From assembly GCA_960531495.1 (NCBI GenBank), contig OY482862.1, forward strand, positions 4,116,535 to 4,180,534: DNA of 64,000 bases, written 5' to 3'. The position numbers and the translations under genes are program-made. Origin of the DNA: Zeus faber (taxonomy: Eukaryota; Chordata; Actinopteri; Zeiformes; Zeidae). Below the pieces are notes generated by a model that ran no database searches, was not told the origin of the DNA, and saw only the letters and a program-made list of their open reading frames with translations. Of the stretch, positions 25,095 to 37,209 are shown in pieces; positions within the stretch are counted from its first letter, which is position 1, and every line of letters begins with the position of its first letter.

Positions 25095-26917
25095 CGCCAG
25101 CTTAGATGACCCAGCTGACGTCTTTAAGCCCGGGCCACTTTACCTTCAGGACAAAACGAGGCTTTGGGTCAGAACGCAACAGCTCGGTGAAATGTTCATT
25201 AACACAGCTGCTCTTGTTGTTTCTTGTTCCCTTCTTACTCGCATTACGAGTGCTGTGCAGTGTTCATCACATAAAAATACTGTTAAGCATTTTATCTTCA
25301 GGTTTGTTTTCCCGCATTTTTCTTTCATTTGTTTAAAAAAAGTTTATTTGTAACCTTTTTTTTTTATTTTACAATGCAGATCTTTATTTTAAGACTAGTG
25401 CTAATTTTGGACAATTTCACTCCAGCAATAAATGTGTTTTTAAGATGCATCACGGCATACAACTATCCTCTTTATTAAAAAGAAAATATCAACAAATCAA
25501 GCATTGAAAGAATCGTGATAGTCAACACGACAAGAGACAGTGAGCCCACTTGGATATGTTGAGTGTCTGTGTACTGGATAGTACATGGGCAGAAAATCAC
25601 ACCGCAGTGCAGTTGACATATTACAAATATCCGGAAGAGAGTAACAACAAAAGCTCAATGGAAAAAAAACTATCAAGTGTGAAAATCAAAAGGAAGCAAG
25701 CACACAAGAAAAAAAAAACAACAAAAAAACAAACACTGCAAGTTTCAAAGATTTGACTGATGGTCGGAGTTGAAATATTGCCGTAGACACAACACAAGCT
25801 GATGTTGCTGAAGTATTTTGTGGGTTAAGGGAATTGTGTTTAGTTGCAGTGAAACAAAGAGAAGAGTTGCATCTCGCAACCTGCGGACCACCACCGCGAC
25901 AAGGTATCCTGCTCAACTTTTATGCAATATAATGCCTTCAAAGTCTTCATTCGTAAAAATGTATTGAACACAAACGACGGTTCTGAATACTCTATTTCCG
26001 ATGAGGCTCACTCCATCACATCATTAGTATGGATGGCACCAGTTTCTTAAAAGTCTAAGCAGCCACGCAGAGAATTAACACAAGCTACGACTGAAGATAT
26101 TGATTAAAAAAAAAGGTGGAACACGTTAAGATGCATTAACTCAAAGATGTCCAACCAATCAATAAAATGGGCCGCGACATGAACACAGAACAAGCCTCTT
26201 TCGGATTAAGGAACACGTTGAATGCTGGAAGCAGGGTGTGGCAATGCTAAATCAGATATTTGTGTGGATTTGGCCGCATTTGATAAGACTCAAGAGTCCC
26301 AGAACCACTCCTCTCTTCCACAACAACTGTACTGTCAACGCTGCTGTACATTTACATTCAAATTAAATTAACAACATGCATTTCTCAGCAAGGAAAAGTG
26401 TATCCCACTAACGGTTTTCCACAATATAATTGTTTCAGTTCCGTGATATCCTACAGAAGTAGGATTTTGCAGTAGCTCAACATTATGTTGGGGTACATAG
26501 ACAAACAGTTATAGCACTTTTTCCAAGGCTACTGCAGAAGGTGGCTGTGTTGTAAACAAAGGGCAATATGACACCTACATATCACCTGTTGACATTTCTT
26601 AGTGTAATGGCTTCAAAATCTTCACTTCCCTACCCCATTTACATTTTTTGCTTCCAAACTCTGCCTGAGCGACTTCCCTATTGAGTCTTTTGCATGTCAT
26701 GAATTAACTGCCATGAATGTCACACCACATCAAAAGGGGCAAAGAGATTAGATAACACGTCACTTCGGTTGACAAAGTTAAGAAAATGAGAGCGTGGCAC
26801 TACGAGTAGAACTGTGAAAGATGGATGGGTATAGTCGGCCGCAGTATTCAGCGGATGACTCAATCGAACCTCGATCGTCTTTTCACTCTCCCCAATTGCA
26901 TTGCATTGCATACTCAC

Positions 26918-26998
26918 CTTCTGAGTGGTTGAAATGTACAAAGATTGGATTTATCTAAGGAATCAATGGATGCTTCATGGTCCTATCCCCAGATCACA
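26918..26998 (-). other. spopl: spopl 5' UTR exon
   Basis: Minus-strand exon of 81 nt between a classic acceptor (long T tract, CTTCTTCATAG) and a consensus donor AAG|GTGAGT. It has no long frame, as expected for a noncoding leader exon 1.9 kb before the start codon. A short upstream frame lies at 26955-26978. Confidence 0.65.
26955..26978 (-). other. uORF of seven codons in spopl leader exon
   Basis: ATG AAG CAT and four further codons followed by TAG, in a context ACC-ATG-A. If the leader exon is used, ribosomes would meet this before the main start. Confidence 0.45.
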
Positions 26999-27003
26999 CT
27001 ATG

Positions 27004-28180
27004 AAGAAGAAAAAAAAAAAAAACATTAGGTCCAATACACAGTTTTACAACATCTCGAACAAGTTGCACAAAACACCCAGCTTATCAAGATGGCAACAAG
27101 ACATCAGGTTATCAGAATCGGTTCATTTTGCCAAATAGATTCACATACAACATGTGACAGGGTGGTTGCTGATGTTGTCTGTCGTTATAAAGTTAAACAT
27201 AGATTGGACATTCTGTACAGGATTAATAAACAATAATATGGGCGCGGATGACTATGGATGAGTGGGTCTAAATGACCACAGTGCCACCTCATGTGGCATG
27301 TCTAAAGTCATTACAAATGATCCAACTAACCCACGAGCACTGAGACATTTTTAAAGTAGTGAGTTATCCTTGACAACTTGGCAGAAGAATCACATTTCCA
27401 AGTTGTCTGAGATCCTAAACTGCTCAACTATAACACTCGTCTAACACGTTGCCGTTGCTTTAAATCTGGCGATCAGTTTTATTTTAAATTTCATTTTTGG
27501 GCTTATTGTGCATTGCCATTTAACCAATTTTTTTTCAGATTTCTTACACATTGGCATTTATATTCATCCCTTCTTTCCATCCATCCATCTATCTATCCAT
27601 CCATTCATCCATCCATCTATTGACAGATGAGAGCACTGACTTTCTACACAGCCCCAGTAAGTGGGGATGCTAACTGGACGTCATGCTGGGCGGTGGAAAG
27701 TACTTCAGACGAGTACGACACAAGCGTTAGTCGCTAACGCGAGCTAAGTGCTACCTGCTGTAGTGGGATCACATTATAGAGGGCCTGGGCGAATACATGA
27801 AAACCAGTCCCAAGAAAACAAGTCCAAGTTAACTAGCACAACGTTAGCTAGCATGCTAGCGCCAGCACTGGATAAAAAGAAGAAGAAAGCTAAGGACTGT
27901 ATCGTCGGTTGAGCAAAGAACTGGTAGATTGGTTTGAGAATAAAACAACGAAGTCACTCTACCCAAGTTAGGTGGATACCGCAGTGAGGGGAAAAAAGTT
28001 TCTTCAAATATCCCTGAGAGAGGTTTGGATTCGCTAGCTACCGTTGGCCACCTCAGTTAGCATCGGCAAGCTAACTGTTGCGGGTGGGAAAACAACGCTA
28101 CCGGCTAACTAGCGGCTAGCCGAAGCTAACGTGCCCCAAACCAATTACGAAAAGTTAAAAAAGACATTTTAACGACACAC
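27004..28180 (-). other. First intron of spopl
   Basis: No coding sequence. Contains a short (CCAT)n tract at 27575-27620 and many GCTAGC words. Confidence 0.4.
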
Positions 28181-28350
28181 CTTTCAATATCATGCTTCCT
28201 TATGGGGTAAACTAACGAATTCGGCTCCGCATGGCGGCCGATCCTTTCACCCTCCGCTGTTTTCTAACTCTTTTTACTCAGTCTCGCCACAAGTCTTCTT
28301 TGTCTTAACACACAGGCTAAAGGTAGCTAGCTAGCTGCTGGAAATGCCCT
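28181..28350 (-). other. spopl: Probable first exon of spopl, start approximate
   Basis: The minus strand shows a donor GAAAG|GTGTGT ending at 28181, preceded by GC-rich sequence and an NRF1-type motif at 28359-28368. The transcription start is inferred to be within about 28250-28350; no exact start can be read. Confidence 0.4.
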
Positions 28351-28358
28351 TACATTCA

Positions 28359-28368
28359 GCGCATGCGC
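28359..28368. promoter_or_regulatory. NRF1-type palindrome GCGCATGCGC
   Basis: A perfect match to the palindromic NRF1 core, common in TATA-less vertebrate housekeeping promoters, located just before the inferred first exon of spopl. Confidence 0.55.
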
Positions 28369-28424
28369 AGTTGCCCAGGAGACTTCCTGCTCCGGTCGGT
28401 CTTCAGCTGATCAGCTGATTCACC

Positions 28425-28426
<2 letters not shown>

Positions 28427-28489
<63 letters not shown>
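28427..28489 (+). repeat. (CA)n microsatellite upstream of spopl
   Basis: About 62 bp of CA, less than 100 bp from the NRF1 motif. Confidence 0.9.
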
Positions 28490-28490
<1 letters not shown>

Positions 28491-28733
28491 GTAAGATTTA
28501 CATGTTTCAATTAAAATCCATCTTTTACTAAAAAAAAAATGGAAATCTGGCATTTCTCAGAAGTATCATCATTTAGTGCTTTTGCAACTCGCAACAAAAG
28601 TAATGAATTGCATGGGGCCCAAAATAAGTCAAATTGTGGTGGTTTATGGTAAAAAAATAAAACCATTTAAATATAATAAATATATAATAAATAGTTGTTG
28701 GGGTCTGAGTACTAAGTTGTCACCTTTGGGTAC

Positions 28734-29245
<512 letters not shown>

Positions 29246-31093
29246 AAACACACTTTTGGGTGATCCACGCTCTAAAAACAAGAGTGTTTAATGACACGCT
29301 GCAGGCCTTTGAGAAATAACGCCCCCCCCGCCACCCCCCCATGTGGGTGGACGGTCACTCCTCTGCTCTGTGGATTGAGCAACAAGCGGCCTCCTCTCTA
29401 ATCAATCTGCATTCATCTGCGTCGGTTGTGTCACGTCATTCGTGGACACAAAAACACAGAATGTGTTCTTCACATCGCACACCGGGGCAATCAGTCGACA
29501 TTCACGGCTGCGTCGAGGAATATCTGCCGATGGGGGGAATCCTCACATGTTGCTCATACTCGCTTTCATGTTGAGTTGTGCCACTATCACTGCGGCACCA
29601 AGTACTTGCTCCGCGGTTCGGCTAAAACCATCGCGGCGGTAAAATGTCAAATTTTGATATTAAAACCCACATCAATTGCCATGGTCTTGAGGTGCAACTG
29701 ATGGGCGATAAGATCCCTGGCGACACCGACGTGAGGGGACGCTTATCACGAGCGTAAATCTATATAATTCATGGGTAAGAGGACAACCTGTGCTCGCGAG
29801 GGCTAAAATAAAGACGAAAATTAAATAAAAAGGAACACTCGAGAATATCGCACTGATTGCATTTATCGCTATTTTTTCCAAAAGCTAGGAGGGAGTGGGA
29901 TTGGGCCGGTTATCTCGTGAAAGGCTTCACGTCGTTCTGAGGATTGCGATCGCTGCTATTAATTCAGGAACGCCCGTGTTCCCATTTAGAAATATCCGTC
30001 ATCGTCGCGCCACGCTGAGATCCACCGGAACAATGGGCCTCGGCGGTCTTTTGAGACTTTTACACCAGCTACCCAAAAAGTATATGAAAGAGAAAAATGG
30101 AAGCCAGAGTTATTGCTCCCGACAGGTACTCCCTTCGACATCAGCAATGGTGAGGACCGAGACAGGATATCATGACTGGGAATGACCGAGGCCACGCCGC
30201 CACACCGCCACGCCGCCACGCCGCAACCTCGTCCCAATCATAATCACACACATGTCAATGGGATAATGGAGAGAGAGACACCTGTCACGTGAACCCCCCT
30301 TTTTTTATTCCCCCTTTCGCTCCTCTCCGCGAACAATGCTCCAATGTCTTAGGGACGGGGCTTCATAACGGTGAACAAAGGCGTCTTTAAGAATGGCAAA
30401 TTCCAAATTCGATGTCATTTGATTGAATCTGAGTAATGAAATATATGGTAATGTCGTAACCGAACGGGGGAGATAGAAGACCCGAAAGTTTGCGAAAGGT
30501 GCCACGCAACGGGGAGGGGAGGAGGGGTTGTCGACCGCGTTTCAGAAGCGGAAAGAAATGGAAGATGGAGGAGCTCCACCTGAAGATCCACCAGCCGTGA
30601 TTTACATTTTACACCGATAGTTCTGTGTCGACAAACGAACGGAATCCTTCAACAACTTCACAAAGTCGACCATCGCGGGAGACGATCACTTCCCCCCCGA
30701 CGTTGCGGGGGTAGCGTGTGGGAATCTTTCACGGGTGGGAAAAAAAAGAGATTTGCGAAACGGAAAGAAATGAGTTTCTCTCCTTGAGACGAGGAGGCCG
30801 TCTCAATCTCCACGCCGTGACATCTAACGTGTCCTTTACCTCAAAACCCCTCCCCTGGCAGCCGTAGTCCATAATTACGTGCTTTCTGAAATATGCACAC
30901 CTCCTGCCCCGTCTTTTAAGGTCGCCATTCAAATTTACAACCTATCAACATTTTTAATTAAGATTTCAAACGTATATGTTCAGTGTTAAAACCTAGAGGT
31001 TAGCCGTGACAATGAACTTCCTTTCGAAATTGCTGATCGTTTATCGAACACGTATTTGCCATGAAACCGTTGCTGTGCGAGAGATTCAAACGC
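29246..31093. other. Intergenic, no gene seen
   Basis: Mixed unique sequence. A short GC-rich minisatellite of CACGCCGC units lies at 30190-30225. Nothing else is recognised. Confidence 0.5.
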
Positions 31094-31539
31094 CGGCTTC
31101 ACATCGAATGCGTAATCCTATCCGACAGTCGGATCTTGCCCTCCCTCCTAGTGGCTGTGGGATGAACTGCATCTGGTTTTCACATCCCTAAATATGCTGT
31201 TTTTTTCAAGTTTGCTCAGCTGGAGATTTACTATGTTCCACGAATGAGAGTTTAAAACCCCCTTTTTAAAGTGTTTGCAAAGTGTGAAAACAAGACGCAC
31301 AATTTCCTTTTCAAAATTCAATGTCATTATTGTATGAACGTGACATATTGAATTAGTTTTAAGTCCACGTCCAATAAAAACTTGACCGATGTCCCTTCTG
31401 GTTGCAGTGTCGGACCAACATTGTTGCACGAGTGAAAAAAATTGAACAGATCCCGGATTTGGCATTCGGGATCCGACTCTCCAAAGAAATGAATGGACTC
31501 TTGGTGTGTTCTTGTCGTTTGTCGTACTTGGTGTGAAGT
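31094..31539 (+). mobile_element. Dispersed repeat copy B, MITE-like
   Basis: Partner of 11131-11580 and same orientation. It begins TTCACATCGAATGCG, contains TCCTAGTGGCTGTG, CCAATAAAAACTTGACCGAT, GTGTCGGACC and GTTGCACGAG, and ends CTTGTCGTTTGTC then GGTGTGAAG. The ends are roughly inverted relative to each other. No coding capacity. Confidence 0.6.
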
Positions 31540-31809
31540 AGCTAAAGAGTGAAAACAAAAAAGGCGAAGGTTATAAATACGGGAGATTTACAGGAAAACG
31601 GGAGTGTTGACAGGTATGTGCACTTATGCACGTGGCATAGGCAGATAGACAGATTCTGTCAGACAGAGTCACATTGATTGATTGACACACATACAGCCCA
31701 ATCACTGGTAAATTTAGACGAGCGGTACGTTGTTTTTTTGACTGGGTTAGGTAATAATCAGTAGGACAGAAAATGATAAGTGATCTAAGTAAGCGCTGAA
31801 AACAAGTAT

Positions 31810-31810
31810 A

Positions 31811-31856
<46 letters not shown>

Positions 31857-31884
31857 CATTATTATCATTATTGTTCTTCTTCTT

Positions 31885-31965
<81 letters not shown>
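31810..31965 (+). repeat. Compound triplet microsatellite (TTA)n(TTC)n(TTA)n
   Basis: About 48 bp of TTA, a mixed ATTATC part, about 40 bp of TTC, then about 55 bp of TTA. Confidence 0.9.
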
Positions 31966-31966
<1 letters not shown>

Positions 31967-32041
31967 GGGCTGGGCTAGGGCTATGGAACCCTAATGTTAT
32001 TTTTCTGGGAAAATTTCTTGGAATTTTGAAATCTATAGCTA

Positions 32042-32365
32042 TCTGGAACACAAACTCTGGCAGAACCTACGAACATGGTTTGTGTCTTGTTAGAACCGTG
32101 CGGTCACAAACACCTTGTGGATGAAGTTTCATCCAAATCGATCCACATACGGAACAGAAATTAACAAAAAAACAACCAAATTTGACCAATATCACAGATG
32201 TGGTCCAATGCATTTCACGCCATAATATGTCCAACCCGACTTAAAGTGTCTGGAACACAAACCTCGGCAAAACCAGTTTAAACCGCTGTGTCACAAAGAC
32301 CTCATGGTTTAAATGTCATCCAAATCGATCCACATACGGAGAGTGAAAAACCAAACAACTTTGAC
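32042..32365 (+). repeat. Imperfect tandem duplication, about 207-bp period
   Basis: Copies begin TCTGGAACACAAAC at 32042 and 32249. They share CTCGGCAAAACC-like and GTCACAAA blocks and the 20-mer-scale segment CATCCAAATCGATCCACAT then ACGGA. Confidence 0.7.
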
Positions 32366-33003
32366 CCAAAATATTCAGCTGCTTTTGATTAACTGACATG
32401 TAACTGTTCGTAAAAAAAAATGAAGGAGATGAGATTTACAGTAAGACACTTCATGACATCATTATGATATTTACGATAAATGTACAGATTCAGATTCAGT
32501 CCATTGGGGGGCGTGGAATTGGTCATTCTGTACCTTTTCACTTTACCAACTATCAATGTACACGTGTATATGTGTACCTTCTTATCTGGTAGATGTCAGT
32601 AAATCTGTTGGATTTATATTTTATCTCCGTAGTGCCTATTACATTGCAGGATTAATGAAAAAAAAAAAAAGTAATCCACAAAAACGTCACTGCGTCGAGT
32701 ACAATCCACTGGAATGTGATGCGTTCAAGATCCGGTGAGGCGTCAGAAAAATAGAAGCCGTGCAATGGTAATTACTCACAGAAATACCACAACGTTTTTC
32801 ATATTTTATCTTACTGAAAATATAACCCAAGGAAAAAAGTCAACAAATGAGTTACGTAAATTCGACTGTTATCGTAAATCGACGTGAAAACGTCATAATT
32901 GACGTATACGAGACACAATGTCGCACGTGCCTATGTGTTGCCTAAATGTAACATGTGCCTAAAACGAGTAAACTGGGCCCTGTTTATTGCTGCCTGCAGC
33001 TAG

Positions 33004-33064
33004 ATTTCTTCTTCTTCTTCTTCTTCTTCTTCTTTTTCTTCTTCTTCTTCTTCTTCTTATTATT
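33004..33064 (+). repeat. (TTC)n microsatellite
   Basis: About 55 bp of TTC with one interruption, then TTA. Confidence 0.9.
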
Positions 33065-33403
33065 ATCGTTATTATTTGGTGGTGAAAACTGTGACAATTT
33101 GGGAAAGAATGTTGAAAACAGGGACATTTGAGTGTTTGACAGATATTTTTTGGGCTTCAGTTTTCCATGTTATGATTTGAGTACAATTATTTTTAATGCA
33201 AAAGGGTTTAAGGGTTTCTGGACAAAATTTCTCCTTGTTTTGGGTTGTTGGGTTGTTGGGTTGTTGATTTCAAATAAACATACATTTCCAAAAAGCAAGC
33301 ATATTTGTCCACTCCCATGTTGAATTCTACTCCTAATAGTATTATGTATTTTATCAACACTCGAAAAAACATCACTTTAAGGTACATTTTTCAACAGATG
33401 AAT

Positions 33404-33432
33404 TTGCGATTAATCGCGATTAAATATTGAAT
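33404..33432. repeat. Palindromic TTAATCGCGATTAA, likely transposon end remnant
   Basis: The 14-base perfect palindrome within TGCGATTAATCGCGATTAAA is a motif I associate with ends of fish hAT-type elements. No other part of such an element is recognised nearby. Confidence 0.3.
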
Positions 33433-35640
33433 TCATTGACAGCGCTAAAAAAATACACTTCCTGTGGGAACCCCGGTCTATAACATTAGCAGCATTCGCG
33501 GCATGAGTCCGAGGTCATCTGTTTCACTGTACTGCGAGAGCGGAGCAGCAGCATCAGGAGTACAGGAGCAGCCTCTGCTACACTGTATGCAGCACGCTTC
33601 GCACAGACCCTGCGAGTCTAGATGCAAAGCGCACATAATCCAGCGACACATTTATGAATAACTGCATGTATAATGAGCCTGATCCCGCTTAATCCATTAT
33701 TTCCCACCAACCATGCAGGAGCCTCTTTTAATCTGGGCAACAACTGTGTTGGCTGCACACCACAATGTCACCCGTAAGGCTATTGTTCGCCAGTGTAGAC
33801 TCACCTTTTTGAAGTGCCCCGATAAACCAACTTGTCACACCATAAAGAGCATTTCCGAAATTGAAATTATTATGGACAAACCTTGAGGTTGTGGAGACAA
33901 AATAATACATAATAATAACATACCCAAAAGAATATAACCAGAGGTAAGGAGTTACTAGTTACATGTGCTGTAATGACCTTACGTAATCTTCAGAAATGTT
34001 TCTTTTGTCAGTAGCTATTAGAAAAATCTGTATATTTGTAAAGTAAGTACCATACTTGTTACCTTTTACGAAGTCACATTGTGTCTTTTACTTTATTTTG
34101 AGCTGGATTTGTTGAAATTTAGTAGCGTTCAGATTTGCACTACACCACAGGTTGTTCTACAGAATTTTTTTTGTCAGGGGGGACACCATTTGAAGGTTTG
34201 GAATTGGAATTGGAAGATTCTTCACTTCGTCCCACTGTAAAATGTTTTTGTTACTTTAGACTGTTAAGCCTTAAGTCTGAAGACAATGTGGATTTTTCAG
34301 ATTTTCTGCATGGAAGAGTAAGTAAACGCGAATGCAGTATTTGTTGTCTACCATGTACAAATACACAAGGTAATGTCCTTGTCTCTGTATATAAGGCGGA
34401 AGAAAACACATAAATATGCTACAAAGAATTTTGTTACTATACTTAAGTATTATTTAAATATCTGTATTTTAAAGTATATTCCGATTTGGAGACTTTTGAC
34501 GTCCGCTCCACTACACTTCAAAACAAATCTTTCAATACTTTTTACTCCATATACATTTTTAACACAGCCATGTTACTTTCATTTAAAAAAGATCAGGATT
34601 CATATCAAATTAATTCATTAATTAATTGATTGATTGCTACATATGTTATTTTTGTAAATTGTTATCAGGATATACAGTACATGAGCACTGATGTGCAGTG
34701 ATATTTGAAGTGTTAATAGATAGAATATATGGAATAGATATAGTGAATAGATTCTGTTACAGCAAGTACATTTACTTTTAATAATTTAAAAGAAACTACT
34801 TTTACTTAAGGAGACATACTAGTGTGGTCAATTCACTTCTATGAGTGTCATTTAGTGTCCAGGTGTTTGACTTTGACTAAAGTAAAAGCTCTGAGTACTG
34901 AGTAATATGAAAATATGTGATGGAAAATAAACAAAAATGCATATACAGTATGTGTTGCGATGGACATTAAAAAATATGAATAAATGTCAGCATTGTGGGT
35001 TTTTTGTTACCACAAATAGACCAACATAAAGATAAAAAAAACAACAAAAAAAACCCAATACAAAAAAACCCTCCAAGAATCTTTCGTTGTAAACAAGAAG
35101 GGAAAAAATGGCCCTCGCTATCATTCCCAATTAAATGTACTCTTTGTGTCTCCTCCCCGACGATCTTTAAGCCTTTTCATGTGGCTTGACAGCCCTGATT
35201 ATGTAGCTCGGGAGAACGGGAGCAGATGCTCCGACGCCGACATGTCCATTGACAATTATGGCCATTCTTCATAGCTCATTTCCCATAGAGCTGCAAGAGA
35301 CACTGAACGCTGGCTGCAATTTATTAACTGATCCCGCTTTGCATGGAAATGAGACGCTAATTTAACCGTAATGCAATAGCGAATTTCCTTTTTTTTTTTA
35401 CTCCGCCCTCCGATTGTCAAAAGAACTACGACGTTCCTGAAAAAAGGCGTTGCCCCGCTATGAGTTATGATATGATTATCTTGATTTCTACCGGTTTATT
35501 CTGCCTCATTTACTTTGATTGAAATGGACTGAGGGTGGAGATGCGTCTATTGTGCGATCCTCTCCACGCCGTGGCGTTTCCGGGCGCCATTAAGTTGACC
35601 CGTTACGCTAACAGTCATCCAGTCACGCTTATCTGAGGTA
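33433..35640. other. Intergenic, no gene seen
   Basis: AT-rich at 33.7-35.1 kb, with CTACTTTTACTTaagg-type segments (34490-34900) resembling a common fish repeat. At 35190-35390 there is a more complex segment with TTAATT, ATGGAAAT and TTTATTAAC words that could be a conserved noncoding element; this cannot be tested here. Confidence 0.35.
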
Positions 35641-35689
35641 TTCGCCTTGTCTTCGAGACGCCGCCGCCAAAGAGCGAGGGATGACGCTA

Positions 35690-35757
35690 CTCTGCTTCTC
35701 TGCTTCTCTGCTTCTCTGCTTCTCTGCTTCTCTGCATCTCTGCTTCTCTGCTTCCGA
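35690..35757 (+). repeat. Minisatellite of TCTCTGCTT units
   Basis: Seven or so near-perfect 9-bp units. Confidence 0.85.
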
Positions 35758-36005
35758 CATTTTCTCAATGTTTATCATCGGGTTTATTGCATTGCATTAT
35801 TGCATTATTGCACATTTTTTCTGGTTCATTGTTAGCTTTCTTTCATTTGTTATTGATCATTATTTTAAGGTTTATTGTCCATGGAAAACTTGAAAATTGT
35901 CTTCTAGTTAGTGCATAGGTTTATTGTATACGACCACATTTTTGTCGTTAAAAATTTTAGGTCACTTACGTATTTTTTGTTTTTTTACATTCTAGCTACC
36001 TACAG

Positions 36006-36006
<1 letters not shown>

Positions 36007-36069
<63 letters not shown>

Positions 36070-36070
36070 A

Positions 36071-36165
<95 letters not shown>

Positions 36166-36276
36166 CATCTATCTATCTATCTATCTATCTGTCTGTCTGT
36201 CCGTCCGTCCATCCATCTAGCCTTCCATCCATCCATCCATCCATCCATCCATCCATCCATCCATCTATCTATCTAT
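36007..36276 (+). repeat. Long (CTAT)n then (CCAT)n microsatellite
   Basis: About 180 bp of CTAT, a short CTGT/CCGT part, then about 45 bp of CCAT and a few CTAT units. One of the longest simple repeats here. Confidence 0.95.
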
Positions 36277-36479
36277 ACAGAAGACAGTCCGTTCACTCAG
36301 AGCCAGTGCTTTTGATGGAAAAATGCCAAAATGCCTCATTCCATCACACACAGGGTCGAAGGGAACTGAGAGAGAGAGAGAGAAGAGAAACCCAAACAAC
36401 TCCGTCTGTCATATCAGAACTGAGGCTGATTAGGGGGCTGATTAAGGGGCTGATTGGCGGGTGAAGAAGAAGACGTTGG

Positions 36480-36880
36480 GAATCGGTGACAAGGCAGGTG
36501 TGCGTCTTCTCTCTTGTCTTCTTCCTCGAGCCGGGAGGCGGGAGGCAGCCTGGCCCCTCTTCCCCCGGCCTGCGCCGCACCTGCGCCGCGCCTCTCCCTG
36601 ACAAGCGCCCGTCTCCTCCCGCTCTTTCATCCTCCGGCGCGACAAAAGGGAAGTTTAGAAGTCTTTTATCTGAGCCCAGAGCCGCGGCTTTCCACCCGCC
36701 CTCCCTCTCCCCCTCTACCAGGAGAGAAAGGCTCAACCAATTAGGCCTGTCGCGCTTGGGGACGGCGGGGATCTTGCGTCGGCGCTGCGCAAAGTGTTTC
36801 CCCCGCCGTCGTAATTGGTAACGCCGCAGTTTTTTGGGTTTTTTTTCGTACGGAGACGCCGGAGAGAGTTCAAGACAGAT
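36480..36880. other. GC-rich, CpG-containing segment without a gene
   Basis: Clearly richer in GC and CpG than its surroundings, with TGCGCCGCACCTGCGCCGC. Open frames on both strands are composition-driven (Arg/Pro/Ser-rich). It could be an orphan CpG island or a conserved regulatory element. Confidence 0.35.
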
Positions 36881-36964
36881 AAAAGTCAACAGGAGCCGTT
36901 GTGTGTTTTCATATGTTTTGAACGCGAGACTGGCGCGAACAACCTCGACCCAATCTACCCCCTT

Positions 36965-37205
36965 TGCCGCCATTTCTTTCTTTTCTTCTTTCTTTCTTTT
37001 TTATTTTCCTGCCTTCTTTCTTTCTTTCTTTCTTTCATTCGTTCCTTCTTTCTTTCTTTCTTTCCGTCTTGCATTCTTTCTTTCTTTCTTTTCCTTCTTT
37101 GCTTCTTTGCTTCTTTCTTTCTTTCTTTCTTTCTTTCAATCATTCTTTCAATATTTCTTTCATTCTTTCTTTCTTTCATTCGTTCTTTCTTTCTTTCTTT
37201 CTTTT
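36965..37205 (+). repeat. Imperfect (TTTC)n microsatellite
   Basis: About 240 bp of TTTC and variants; it creates long artificial Phe/Ser or Lys/Glu frames. Confidence 0.95.
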
Positions 37206-37209
37206 GGCA

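Noticed and set aside
34135..34413. Possible exon reading SGGTPFEGLELELE
   Set aside because: No splice sites in phase, no recognised family, AT-rich surroundings with repeat-like sequence.
35911..36315. 134-residue frame
   Set aside because: Translation of the CTAT tetranucleotide array.
36344..36973. 209-residue minus-strand frame in GC-rich DNA
   Set aside because: Arg/Ser/Leu-rich, no family resemblance, runs into simple repeats; composition explains it.
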